Shown here: positions 46,219 to 57,510 of the stretch, piece after piece
Layout: each line of letters starts with the position of its first letter
Position numbering within the stretch: position 1 is the stretch's first letter
Source: Silene conica
Taxonomy: Eukaryota > Streptophyta > Magnoliopsida > Caryophyllales > Caryophyllaceae
Assembly: GCA_029255685.2 (NCBI GenBank)
Contig: CM055311.2
Coordinates: 5,318,269-5,382,268, forward strand
Direction: 5' to 3'
DNA: 64,000 nucleotides
Program-made: the position numbers and the translations under genes
The notes under the pieces: model-generated
What the model saw: the letters and a program-made list of their open reading frames with translations, nothing else
What the model was told of the DNA's origin: nothing
Database searches by the model: none

Positions 46219-49089
46219 CTATCCGCTGAAGATGCGGAAAATATCCGACCACGGCTTCTGACGGCACGCCGTAGTCTCCACAGTTTTTGCTTTAGTGGCA
46301 AAACACATTTTCTTTCCTCCATCGCAAAGCATATGCGACGGTCTCTCTGCTTGAGCCTGCCTCCTCTTCTTTTTCTCCTCTCGATCCACGACGTCTGGAT
46401 CCTCATCTTCTCCATAGCTTAGGCATCCCATTCCTCCTCTCTGGATGATGACTTCCTTCTCCTTGGGTTTCCCCAAACCAATTCCTGCAATAGTCATAAT
46501 AGAAGTGTCCTCCCTATTGCTCCCAATCTGGGGCGGAGGTGTAAAAACAGATACAGGAACAGGTAGTAAAGGTGGAGAAGTAGTGATGACCTCATACTTC
46601 TTTTCAGAAGTGATAGCATTACATGTGATGGGGGTCATAGCATCCTTCTTCCTATAGGATAGGCCATAGATGATAGAATGTTTGCCTACTTTGAAGGTTA
46701 GAGTTCCAGTGCCTACATCTATAATGGCACCTGCAGTGTGAAGAAAGGGTCTTCCTAGAATGATGGGTATATGGGCATCCTCTGGGATGTCCAAAACAAC
46801 AAAGTCTACTGGGAAGAAAAACCTGTCAATACGCACAGGGATGTTTTCTAACACCCCTATAGGTTCCATAGATGTGCGATCAGCCATCTGGACTGTCATA
46901 CTGGTCACCGCAAATTCGGTCATCCCTAGTTTTAAGGCAACGCTTAGGGGCATGACGCTTATACTAGCACCTAAGTCGCATAGAGCTTTTTTAACTGGGA
47001 AGGTTCCTATATTACAGGGGACAGAAAAACTTCCAGGGTCTTCTAATTTATGAGGGGCAATGACATGAGTTAAAAAACTGGATGACTCTTCAGTGAGAGC
47101 CACAGACTCAACCTTTTCTAGAGACCTCTTTCTTGACAAAAGCTGTCTCATGAATTTTAGATAAGAAGGAACTTGTTGAACTAATTCTAAAAATGGAACT
47201 TGAACATTTAATGAACGAATTACATCTTTAAATTTATCAAAAGATACCTGTTCCTTTGAAGGCACGAGTCTTTCTGGAAAGGGAGCAGCTGAGGATTCCG
47301 TATTTGCAGCCCTTTTTAAAAATCTGGGGGTCTTGTCACCCCTGAAAAGAAAATCCCGTAAGTTATTCGGTAATTCTGGACGAAAGGGAACCTCAGATTC
47401 TGCTTCAGTGGTCGGTCGACCAGTATTCTCGGTCGGTCGACCAGTCTCCTGTTCAGCTGATATTTTCGGATCCTGCTCCGCGGTCGGTCGACCAGATTCC
47501 TCGGTCGGTCGACCGACTTTGCTGCTACTCGCTGTTTTTTCTTTTTCAGCCCCCACTTTGGCTCCACTTCGTAGGGTTACGATGTTTAGGGTCTCCTTCT
47601 TCTGGTCCGGTTTGGTCGGAAGTTGACCCGGAGCCCTAGTGTCATTCTTGCTCGCGATCTGAGCAATCTGGGACTCCAACATCTTCATCCCTGCCTCTCT
47701 AGCCTGCGACTCCTTCTGAACCAAACCAATAAGATTCTGGATAAGAGCATCTGTGTTGGGTGGTGGATTGGAAGGTGGTTGAGGGTTGAAAGGTGGTCTT
47801 TGGAAGTTTTGTTTATGTGGGGGTACATAGGTGAAATTTTGCTGAGGTTGCATGTGCTGTGGGTTTTGAACATTCTGGCTTGTCCACCTTAGGTTGGGAT
47901 GGACATTATTATTATTTGGGTCATAGAAATTGTTCCCACGATAATGCTGAAAAGCGGCACATGTCTCATTAGATGAAGTACAGAACTTTGACACATGCCC
48001 TTCTCCACCGCACCTCTCGCAAGCAAAGGGTCCGTCCTGAACGGCGTTTACCTGGTATATTCCTCCCTTGCTTCCACTCCCTAGATCGAGCTTTCCTGCA
48101 GCCTCAAACTTTTCCAACTTGGCCGTTAAGGCCTCAATTGCTGACAGGTTGTACTCAGATTTTCTCTGATTTCCTCTGGAAGTACCATGCTCAGCGCGGT
48201 GCACAGCAACATCTTCTATTAACTTGAGACCCTTAGTCTCTCCTGAATTATCTTGGAATCTTCCATTAGCTGCAGCATCTAAGTAGGCCCTGTTGTCATC
48301 ATAGAGGCCATTGTAGAACTGGTTGCAAAGAAACCATTGTTCGAATCCGTGATGTGGTATGGATCGAACAAGTCTCTTGAACCTGTCCCACGCCTCGCTA
48401 AAGTCTTCATTGGGACCTTGCTTGAAATTGGTGATCTGCGCTCTTAAAGCATTCGTCTTTGATGCAGAGTAATATTTTCTGTAGAAAGCTAGGGCTAAGG
48501 TGTTCCAATCTGTAACTCCCGCAGCGGTGCGGTCAAGGTCTCTGTACCATTCTCTCGCAGAGTCCCTAAGGGAGAAGATAAACATGGTCTGTTTAATCTG
48601 GTCCTGCGTCACTCCTTCTGGGGGTGCTATAGAGCATATGTAATCTGTGAAGATTTCAATATGCTTAGCAGCATCCTCATTGGCCGAGCCTCCAAATTGG
48701 TTTCTTTCAACCATAGTTATATAGGCAGGCTTGGCCTCGAATGGCTTCCCAGTACCTGCAGGTAAAGTGAACCCTTTGTATAGGTCCTTTGCCTGAGGCA
48801 TAGAGTGACTGGCAATAGTAGCTTCTTCTGCCATATTATCTTCTTCTTTAGGAAAAACTGGAAAGTGGGTAAAAGATGGTGTTTTTGGTGAAAGCGGATT
48901 GATGGGTGAATTTGGTTGCGAAGGTGGTGTTTTTGGTGAAGATGGTGGTAACTCGAAAAGGTCTTCTTGAAATAAGGAAGATGGTGAACCTCCTTCCTGA
49001 TTTGCTAGAAGTTGCTTTCTTCTTTCCCTAAGAGTCCTCTCAATTTCGAGATCAAGTGGTAGGAGTTCTCCTTGAACTGACCTGCGCAT
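46219..49089 (-). CDS. Gag-protease polyprotein, Athila/Tat-like
   Basis: 956 residues, open throughout. The proline/serine-rich N-terminus is followed by a capsid gag domain at about residues 160-265 (FSLRDSAREWYRDLD ... FYRKYYSASKTNALR ... GPNEDFSEAWDRFKRL). Next come a CCHC zinc knuckle (CERCGGEGHVSKFC) and a Gln/Pro/Asn-rich linker. A repeat segment VGRPTEESGRPT ... TGRPTENTGRPT is encoded by two palindrome pairs (47410/47431 and 47482/47503). A retroviral-type aspartic protease (CDLGASISVMPLSVALKLGM ... IPIILGRPFL) follows. The frame ends without RT. Gag would form particles and the protease would mature them. Translated from the minus strand; a start at MAEEATIASHS (48834) is a possible alternative, as plant gag proteins often begin nearer the capsid. 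Confidence 0.9.
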   Translation of the reverse strand: MRRSVQGELLPLDLEIERTLRERRKQLLANQEGGSPSSLFQEDLFELPPSSPKTPPSQPNSPINPLSPKTPSFTHFPVFPKEEDNMAEEATIASHSMPQAKDLYKGFTLPAGTGKPFEAKPAYITMVERNQFGGSANEDAAKHIEIFTDYICSIAPPEGVTQDQIKQTMFIFSLRDSAREWYRDLDRTAAGVTDWNTLALAFYRKYYSASKTNALRAQITNFKQGPNEDFSEAWDRFKRLVRSIPHHGFEQWFLCNQFYNGLYDDNRAYLDAAANGRFQDNSGETKGLKLIEDVAVHRAEHGTSRGNQRKSEYNLSAIEALTAKLEKFEAAGKLDLGSGSKGGIYQVNAVQDGPFACERCGGEGHVSKFCTSSNETCAAFQHYRGNNFYDPNNNNVHPNLRWTSQNVQNPQHMQPQQNFTYVPPHKQNFQRPPFNPQPPSNPPPNTDALIQNLIGLVQKESQAREAGMKMLESQIAQIASKNDTRAPGQLPTKPDQKKETLNIVTLRSGAKVGAEKEKTASSSKVGRPTEESGRPTAEQDPKISAEQETGRPTENTGRPTTEAESEVPFRPELPNNLRDFLFRGDKTPRFLKRAANTESSAAPFPERLVPSKEQVSFDKFKDVIRSLNVQVPFLELVQQVPSYLKFMRQLLSRKRSLEKVESVALTEESSSFLTHVIAPHKLEDPGSFSVPCNIGTFPVKKALCDLGASISVMPLSVALKLGMTEFAVTSMTVQMADRTSMEPIGVLENIPVRIDRFFFPVDFVVLDIPEDAHIPIILGRPFLHTAGAIIDVGTGTLTFKVGKHSIIYGLSYRKKDAMTPITCNAITSEKKYEVITTSPPLLPVPVSVFTPPPQIGSNREDTSIMTIAGIGLGKPKEKEVIIQRGGMGCLSYGEDEDPDVVDREEKKKRRQAQAERPSHMLCDGGKKMCFATKAKTVETTACRQKPWSDIFRIFSG

Positions 49090-49189
49090 AAGAGGAAACT
49101 ACAAGAAAAAGGTGAGAAGGTTTAAGGAACAAAAAGTTCCTTAAACAAAGAGAAACAAAAACAAAAAACAATAAACACTGGCGTCACCT

Positions 49190-49206
49190 CCCCGGCAACG
49201 GCGCCA
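49190..49206 (-). other. Primer-binding site, tRNA-Asp type
   Basis: Minus strand TGGCGCCGTTGCCGGGG, five bases from the 5' LTR. This is the typical Athila/Tat primer site and supports the lineage call made from gag. Confidence 0.9.
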
Positions 49207-49211
49207 AAATT

Positions 49212-50763
49212 TGATGCCCGTCGTTGAGGGTACCAAAGATAAATTTTTATTCCTAACTTAAACAATTAGATAGTGAAAGTCAGGGTCGAACCACAAGGAG
49301 GTGGGGAATGTTTATTGTCTTAATGTTAATGTTTAAAGGTAACAAATTTGGGGGTTGATTGGTTGATTACTATATCTAAAGAAAAGATTAAAATAAAACA
49401 AGAATTAAAAGATGAGAATAAAATATAATAAAAGAGGATGCTAGGATGTTCGGGTAATAAATAGCTAAGGTAAAGTAAATCCTAAGGTCAACACGTATTG
49501 CAGTCGCGTAAGGGGTTGTAACATATCTTTTTAGGTCTATGCTACCTAATAGCTCCTTTCGGCCTATGCTATTAGTTCCTAGGTCTCACAATTATTGGGT
49601 GTCAACAATAAGGGTGATTCCTAAATCCCAGGTTACATACCTTTCAGCCTTGAGTAACCTATCCGTCTTAAGGTGTAAACCAATGCCCTTCCCGTATCTT
49701 TCAATCTTGGGTAGGTCATTACTAACATCCTACAAGTCTCCTATTGGTCTCATTGCAGGATATTATAATTTATAAGAAAAGACGACATAAGAAAACAGAC
49801 GCGAGTGGTCGACCGACCGGCTACTCCAGTCGGCCGACCACGGCCTCGGTCGACCGACCGACTATTCCAGTCGGCCGACCGGGGTCCTGCTACAGGTCGG
49901 GTTTTTCGGATTTTATTTACCTATGCATATTATTCCCTACATCCTAACATATGAAAATTAGTTACTCATAACTGTTAAGACGAATATAAAATTGGGAATA
50001 AACATGGAAAACATAGTAAATAATCTAAGCATGCAAGATTCAAATAAAGCTTGGGATTCTAACTTAACAATTGTAATAAAAGCAATAAGAACGATAATGA
50101 AACTAGATCAAAGAAGAATTACCACAATTGGAATTAAGGTAGAACGGAATCAACTTTATTGAATACTTGGGAACTATTGAAAGATTGCAAAACTAAAAAT
50201 ATATGATGAGATTTTAGATAGTAAAAAGATGGTGTATTCGATAGATCAAAGATCAATAACCCTAATCACAAGATTAGTTTATATAGGGTAAAAACTAAGA
50301 GTTTCCTAAAGATTCTAATTCTACTTTATTTCCGAAAAAGACTCGCATGGGCTTCGTTCTGGTCGGCCGACCCGTTTAGCTGGTCGGTCGACCGCTTCTT
50401 GTTGGACTTCTCTTATTTCCGGCCTTTCTTGGAAATTGGGCTTCATGAAAATCAGGCTTGGTCGGCCGACCCGTTTGGGTGGTCGGTCGACCGCTTCCTC
50501 TGGGAAGTCTTCGGTTTTCCTCTTGGTTTGACTTTTGGTACTTGATTTTGACTCCAGTTGACTTTCCATTTATTCCTTAATTAAGCAAAAGACTTGAGGA
50601 TACGAATTTGGTGCTAAATTGCTTCTTTTCCGCATAAATCTGCAAAAATGCATAAAAATACGAAAGTACACAATTTGTGGGAAATAAAGGCTAAAACATA
50701 GTAAATGAGCGACCAAATACGTGTAAAAATAGATGTAAAACATCATAAAATAGACACGTATCA
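49212..50763 (-). repeat. 5' LTR of the gag-only element
   Basis: Same length and sequence as 42680-44231 by eye, with the four palindrome pairs at 49807/49828, 49848/49869, 50361/50382 and 50460/50481. Confidence 0.95.
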
Positions 50764-50768
50764 ATGTG
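50764..50768. repeat. Right 5-bp target duplication (ATGTG)
   Basis: Partner of 42675-42679. Confidence 0.92.
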
Positions 50769-52050
50769 CTTTAATGCATAATTCACCCATGGGAGGGCAT
50801 TCAGGTATTCATCTTAGTTATAAGAGAATGACATCTCTCTTCTACTGGAAGAATATGAAGAAAGACATGAGACTTTGGGTGAAGCAATGTACTGTTTGTC
50901 AACAGAATAATAAGTCATTGTTTATGGCTCCTGCAGGATTACTACAACCATTACTTATACCAGATGCAATATGGGTCAATATTTCTATGGATTTTGTTGA
51001 GAGCTTACCCAAGTCACAGGGGAAGGATACCATCTTGGTAGTGGTGGATAGGCTTAGCAAATATGCACATTTCCTGTTGTTCACACACCCCTTCAATGCT
51101 GCAGATGTTGCTAAGGTATACTTTGACAATATATTCAAATTGCATGGCAATCCCAAATCTATTGTGAGTGATAAAGATAAAATGTTCCTAAGCAAATTTT
51201 GGCAAGAACTTTTCAAACTCCAACAAGTGGATTTGCTACTGTCCACTGCCTACCACCCTCAAACAGATGGCCAAACTGAAGTGGTTAATAAATGCTTGGA
51301 AGCATACCTCATGAGATGCATGTCGGGGGAAAACCCAAAGGATTGGGCTAAATGGGTAACACTAGCTGAATGGTGGTATAATACAAATTTGCACTCAACT
51401 ATTGGCACAACACCTTATACCATATTTTATGGGCAGGATCCTCACATACACACACCTTACATACATTATGGGGGATAGTGCTGTGGCTGAAGTTGATAGG
51501 AGTTTGGCAGTCAGGGAGGAATGCATACCGATGCTTAAATTCCATCTCAAGAGAGCTCAGGATAGGATGAAATCACAGAGTGATAGGCACCTGACAGATG
51601 TGGAATTCAAAGTAGGGGACTTAGTGTATGTCAAACTACAACCCTATAGGCAACACATAGTTGTGTACATGAGTTGTCAGAAAGTGGCACCCAAGTACTT
51701 TGGTCCTTTTACCGTGGTAGAAAGGATTGGAATGGTGGCCTACAGACTGTAGTTACCTAGTCAATAAAAAATTCAACCTGCTTTCCATGTTTCTCAGCTC
51801 AGAAGACACCCAGGTCCTCCTCCCAAAACAAGTTGTATTCCAGAATTGGATGATAACCTACAACTAAAAGCAGAACCAGTGGCTATACTGGAAATGAAGC
51901 TTGTAAAAAAGGGCAATAATCCAGCAGTGTATTTTGTAGTATATTGGTCAAATGGTACAAGAAAAGATGCAACCTGAGAATGGTCTGAAGATTTCATTAA
52001 AAAGTTCCCTGAGTTTCTGATTAACTAAACTTGAGGACAAGCTTATTTTC
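50769..52050 (+). pseudogene. Ty3 pol remnant: integrase
   Basis: Continuation of the pol at 41053-42679. Zinc-binding HSGIHLSYKR ... CTVCQQN; catalytic core with SMDFVESLP, IVSDKDKMF and DGQTEVVNKCLE (D, D, E). A frameshift near 51465 is followed by the C-terminal part (FKVGDLVYVKLQPYR, KYFGPFTVVERIG). A stop at 51750-51752 and later stops precede a chromodomain-like tail near 51900-52020 (FVVYWSNGTRKDAT). Dead. Confidence 0.85.
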
Positions 52051-52063
52051 AAGGGGGAAGAAT

Positions 52064-52330
52064 TGTAACAGAATTAGAGGATTGTAACAGAATTTGATAG
52101 TTTGTTAGTAGTTTGTTAGGATAGCTCAACAAGTTGTTAGAGTACCATAGACTGTTAGCTAGCTGGCTACAAATAGCTTAGCAATTAATTACAAAATTCA
52201 TTCATCATTTTAAAACATATCTGTCTACAATTCTCTCTGTAATCTTGTTACTCAAATCATAATCAAATAATTGTCCGAGTTCTTTTCTCATTTACAAGAA
52301 GTCCTGCAATTGCTTCAGTTGGGTACAACA
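52064..52330 (+). repeat. 3' LTR of the short-LTR Ty3 remnant
   Basis: TGTAACAG...TACAACA, 267 bp, directly after the polypurine tract AAGGGGGAAGAAT (52051-52063). No partner LTR is in the window. Confidence 0.8.
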
Positions 52331-52358
52331 ATTACGGAATCAATTCCCTGATTGTTGT

Positions 52359-53338
<980 letters not shown>

Positions 53339-53340
53339 AG

Positions 53341-53352
53341 TGGTATCAGAGC
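53341..53352 (+). other. Primer-binding site, tRNA-iMet type
   Basis: TGGTATCAGAGC two bases after the LTR at 52359-53338. Confidence 0.88.
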
Positions 53353-54649
53353 CTTGTTCAAAAATCGCTTTGATAATAATTGAGAATTAAATTGACAAAT
53401 TTTTTTTCTTTCTTCTTCTCCATGGTGTTTTTTTGTTTTTCGGTAATTTTTTTTGGTTTTGTTATTTTAATTGTTCAAATAATTTTCATATGATGATATG
53501 CATAATATTGATAGAGATCAATGATTTTTAGAACAAAACCAATTTTTTTTATCATATCACGGTTGTTTTTTTTCGGTTCTTTTTGTTTTTTTTGCTTTTG
53601 TTATTTTAAATGTTAAAATAATTGTCATGTGATGATATACATAATATTGATGTAGATCAATGATTATTAAAAACAAATCGACATAATTAGTTTTAGATTA
53701 GTTTTGTTTATTTTAAATTGTTAAGATGAATGAATATTGATCATGTGATTTTAAAGGTTAATCATAATGACAATATTTGGAAATTTTTAAGATCTAATAC
53801 GATTAGAAATATAACACATAAATTATGAGATGATTTTTGTGCTACTATGAGTAATTTTAAAAAAGTTCACGAATTAATAAAGTTTCCAAAATCTATTTTT
53901 ACTTTGATTATACCATTTAAGGAAATAGTATAATTTCTTATGAAGATGTCGATTTACATGTTATTATTTGATAATACGTGTAATTGCTATTTTAATAAAA
54001 TAAAAAAAAAAACGTGAGTTTTTTTTTACTGTGAGTTTTAATTTAATTTTTTTCCCGGCCCCTTTCCTTTTGTGATTTGTTGTTTTTGTTATTTTTAATA
54101 TTATATGATAATGTTTATATTAACTAAATTATAAATATAGATTTATAATTAGAATAAATGTATAAAGATAATAAAAGGGGTGTTTAAACCATGGAATATG
54201 ATTTTAGGGTTTATTGATTTGTTAACGGTTTTATTTATATTATAGGATAATATTTGTATTAACTAATTTATAAATGATGATTTATAATTATGATAAATCA
54301 GTTTTTATAAAAAAAAACCCCCAAGAGTTATATGATAATTTTCGGTTATTTAATCATTTATTTATTTTAAAATGTTTAATATATCTAATTTGATGATACA
54401 CACTAGATTCTAAAATTGTTTAGAATTTTAATTGGATTATGATTTACATGTATGACATGTAATTCTCTCAATTTTAGTTTAATGGTGGTCTGGATAATAT
54501 TGCATTATGAATGTTTTTATTATGTTGTTAATGATATTGCTTTACAATGAAGGTTTTATTTATTTTGGCAATTGTTGTAATATTTAATGATGTAATCTAG
54601 TGTGGCCTTAGTTTTTTGATTACTTTTCGGTAATGTTTGAAAGTAATCA
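53353..54649. other. ORF-less interior after the Copia-like LTR
   Basis: About 1.3 kb, extremely A/T-rich with long T runs. No gag or pol similarity is seen. Two diverged copies of a 'gatgatatgcataatattgat' block lie near 53490 and 53625. Either a non-autonomous LTR element or a truncated one cut by the LTR that starts at 54650. Confidence 0.5.
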
Positions 54650-57345
54650 TGTAACATCCCGTATTTTCGTAAATAATATTTTAATGATTTTAAAGTATTT
54701 TACGGAATATAATATTATTTTAATAATAAATCGTAAGTTTTATTTTGAGTTTTTCATTAAGTTCTGTCTTAAGAATATTTTTAATCTTAAGATATTGTTT
54801 CACTTGGCATTTCCCGACTTGAGTTTCCGCTTCACTTAAATAAATAAACCCGACTTAAGTATAAATAAAAAGGACAACCTAGAACCCCACATAAACCCTT
54901 TTCGATCGACATCCTCTTCTTCACATTTCATTTCACTGATAAACCAAAAACACAATTTTCTCTCTTTTCTTTAAAGCTTCAAAAGATCATCTTGAACCCT
55001 TCCTCAACTCGAATCAAGGTAAATTTTATATTTTCGGAATCCTCTCGAAATTTGTGATCTTTCTATCACTTCCGATTTTCATTTCGCTCACTTTAATTTT
55101 TGGGCTATGTTGCCCCAATTCCGTTTTAAGCTTATAACTTCCGTTTTTATGGTTATAGGAGTTGTATTAGAGGACCCGGAGGTCAATACTTACTTGGTGG
55201 AAGAAGACTTTGGAGCTTAAACCGCTTTAAGGTGACAATTACGAGTAACTCGGCCTAATTTGTTAAAGTAGCATACTTGTTGTGAATTTTGATGTGCTCT
55301 TGTGTTTAGGAACATGTTTAGGTTTGCTATCATCTTCTTTATGCTTCTTATTATGTTTATTGTTGAAGAATTATGTTGAAATCATGGTGTGAGTAGAATT
55401 TGGGAGTATACATGGAGACCGGTAGAATTTGGGAATTTTGTTGTAAATGCTTGAATTGATGCATGATTTTGTTTAAGATTGTATAAGAGATGCATTGGGG
55501 ATTGTTTGGAATAATTGTATGTTGTAGATTAGATGAAATTCATGCTTGTGAAGTGTTAGAATCGAAAATGGCGAAATTTGGGAATGCTCGTGCTGTGTAG
55601 GAATGTTGTCGCGGACTGCAGTGAATACCGCAGGCTGCGGCATTCACCGCAGGCCTGCGGCCTGTTTTACGCAGGCTGTGGCCAAGCAGCGCAGGCTGCG
55701 GTTTTCTCGGGCCTGTGTTGTTTGCTCATGGCTTGTGGTAATTTGCTTATATAGTTTCTATAATAGTTTTGTAGCATAATTAAGTATCATAGGTTGATAC
55801 GTATATACTTGAATTGTAGTGGGCAATAGCTAGCAAGTACTTATTTCTTATCTTAAACTTTTTAATTTCTTAGGTTGCTTATGAGACTTAGTGAACTTAG
55901 TTGGTTGTAGGGTGACCCTTAGACTTGTAGAGGAGAGTCTTAGGTTGCTAATGATTGTTATTGGACTTGACCTTTCTCTTGCATGTGTGTGTGTTTGAAG
56001 TCCCCGGAGTTCGGGCGGCACTATATTGGGTTCGGGAATGGAGTGAGGATAGAGACCCCCCGGTCGGGTAACCGAAAGGGAAAACGAGTCTCCCTCAACT
56101 TAGTTCATGGGGTCAATTAAGTGTTGTTTAGAAGTCTATAAAGTTAGGACTAAGGACTTGGTTGTAGTACATATCGGAATATGTCTGAGTTGGGACCGCT
56201 AGAGTACGATATGTACTGATGTTTGATGCATGTCAAGGTATGATCTGAGCAGGGATCCTCTAGTTTGACATGTGAGTGTTTGTGGCGTGGCGGACATGTC
56301 TGAGTAGGGACCTCTGGACCGTCACGTGTATGGATGATGCGGTAGGAGATGTCTGAGTTGGGACCTCTGTCCTTCCGTGAGTTTGTATGACCGTGGTGAA
56401 TTGAATATGAGTTGGGATTTGATTCACTACGAAGGGTAATGGTCACGACTGAGCAGGGTCAATGAACCATTATTAGCTGATTGGTATCCATTCGTGCCTG
56501 AGCAGGGGTTCAAAAGTGTATGCTTGCTGACTTGTGTACCAAGTTTACCTGAGTTGGGGTGTGACTTGGACACTGCTGATTGTGTTTAGTTCTTGCCTGA
56601 GTTGGGGTAGGTTCTACATACTGCTGATTGCATCTGCTTGCTTGAGTTGGGGTACAGTGTCAGATTTTGCTGATTGATTGTGTGTTTTCATAGTGTATTG
56701 GTTATCTTAGTATTGTTCGTCCAAGGCATTGGACGACTCTTAGTCTAGTTTCGTAAATGGTTTGGAGTGAAAGACCTCCTGGCCGGGCAACCGGAAGGGA
56801 GACCGACTCTCATTTCAAATAGTTTCCGAAGTTAGTTGAGAGCCTTTGCATAGTATTGCATGTTGATATGAGATTGAGATAATGATATATATATATATAT
56901 ATACTTCGCATGTTATAAATGTTGGAGTATGTTGGATGCTTTATGTGTTACGTGTCGTTAACAATAGGTGGCTAGGAGAACTCTAGTTACTCCCCACTGA
57001 TTGTGGCGTACATGTTTTCATGTATGTAGGTACATGATAGGTTGCTGGTGGGTTACAGGAGGCTAGCGAGTGATGATCCTATCATCGATGACATACCCGT
57101 TATCGTGTAGCTAGACCTAGTTTTTGGATATACATTTGAGTGCCTGTAGGGATGTGCCATCCCAGACTGTTTTTGTACTTAGACTTTTTGTATCTAGACT
57201 TATTTACTTATTTATGTTGTTCTTTCCAGCTTGTATAGTTTGTTTTAATTCATCTCGTTTTATCATGCATGTTAAAGTTTAATTTCCGCGTAAATTTTGG
57301 CATGTTTGAATGTTTTATTTTTCCGTTGCGACGAGGGGTTTTATA
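54650..57345 (+). repeat. 5' LTR of Tekay-like element A
   Basis: Starts TGTAACATCCCG and ends just before the primer site at about 57345 (terminal CA apparently mutated). About 2.7 kb. Internal structure: a GC-rich cluster of GCAGGCTGCGG words (55615-55705) and an array of about ten CTGAGTTGGG-like words (56183-56655). Open frames in it have no recognisable domain. Confidence 0.8.
56183..56655 (+). repeat. Interspersed CTGAGTTGGG-type short repeat array
   Basis: Ten copies of CTGAG(T/C)(T/A)GGG or close variants at about 40-60-bp intervals, each followed by a G/A-C-rich word and unrelated sequence. Confidence 0.75.
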
Positions 57346-57347
57346 GT

Positions 57348-57359
57348 TGGTATCAGAGC
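57348..57359 (+). other. Primer-binding site, tRNA-iMet type
   Basis: TGGTATCAGAGC right after the LTR of element A. Confidence 0.88.
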
Positions 57360-57510
57360 GTTATCGCTCCCGACGCACTCATGTAACCCCCAACCTTAAC
57401 TTGACCATATAATTGAATAATGAATGAGAGATGAGGTAGATTTAAGGACTTATATTTGTAGTTTGTTTGTGCCTGTTATTTGCTAAGTAACACAATTTTT
57501 CTTTTGAAGT

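Larger units (their letters stand above)
42680..50763 (-). mobile_element. Gag-protease-only LTR retrotransposon (Athila/Tat-like, non-autonomous)
   Basis: 8,084 bp with LTRs of 1552 bp (42680-44231, 49212-50763). I saw no difference between them in the stretches compared, so the insertion is very recent. A perfect 5-bp target duplication flanks it. The minus-strand order is LTR, tRNA-Asp primer site, gag-protease, long non-coding part, polypurine tract, LTR. No RT, RNase H or integrase is present anywhere inside, so it must use enzymes of an autonomous relative. This architecture has been described in plants as terminal-repeat elements with a gag domain. It carries the 21-bp paired palindromes described in the findings. 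Confidence 0.92.
41053..52330 (+). mobile_element. Short-LTR Ty3/gypsy remnant, 5' truncated
   Basis: Plus-strand pol remnant (RT and RNase H to 42674, integrase from 50769), ending in a polypurine tract and a 267-bp LTR (52064-52330). There is no 5' LTR, primer site, gag or protease. It is interrupted by the gag-only element 42680-50763, whose removal rejoins RNase H/linker and integrase sequence. The short LTR and a C-terminal FVVYWSNGTRKDAT segment suggest a Reina-like chromovirus. Many stops and frameshifts. Confidence 0.8.

Noticed and set aside
56150..56446. 98-codon minus-strand ORF
   Set aside because: It crosses the CTGAGTTGGG repeat array inside an LTR and has no domain.
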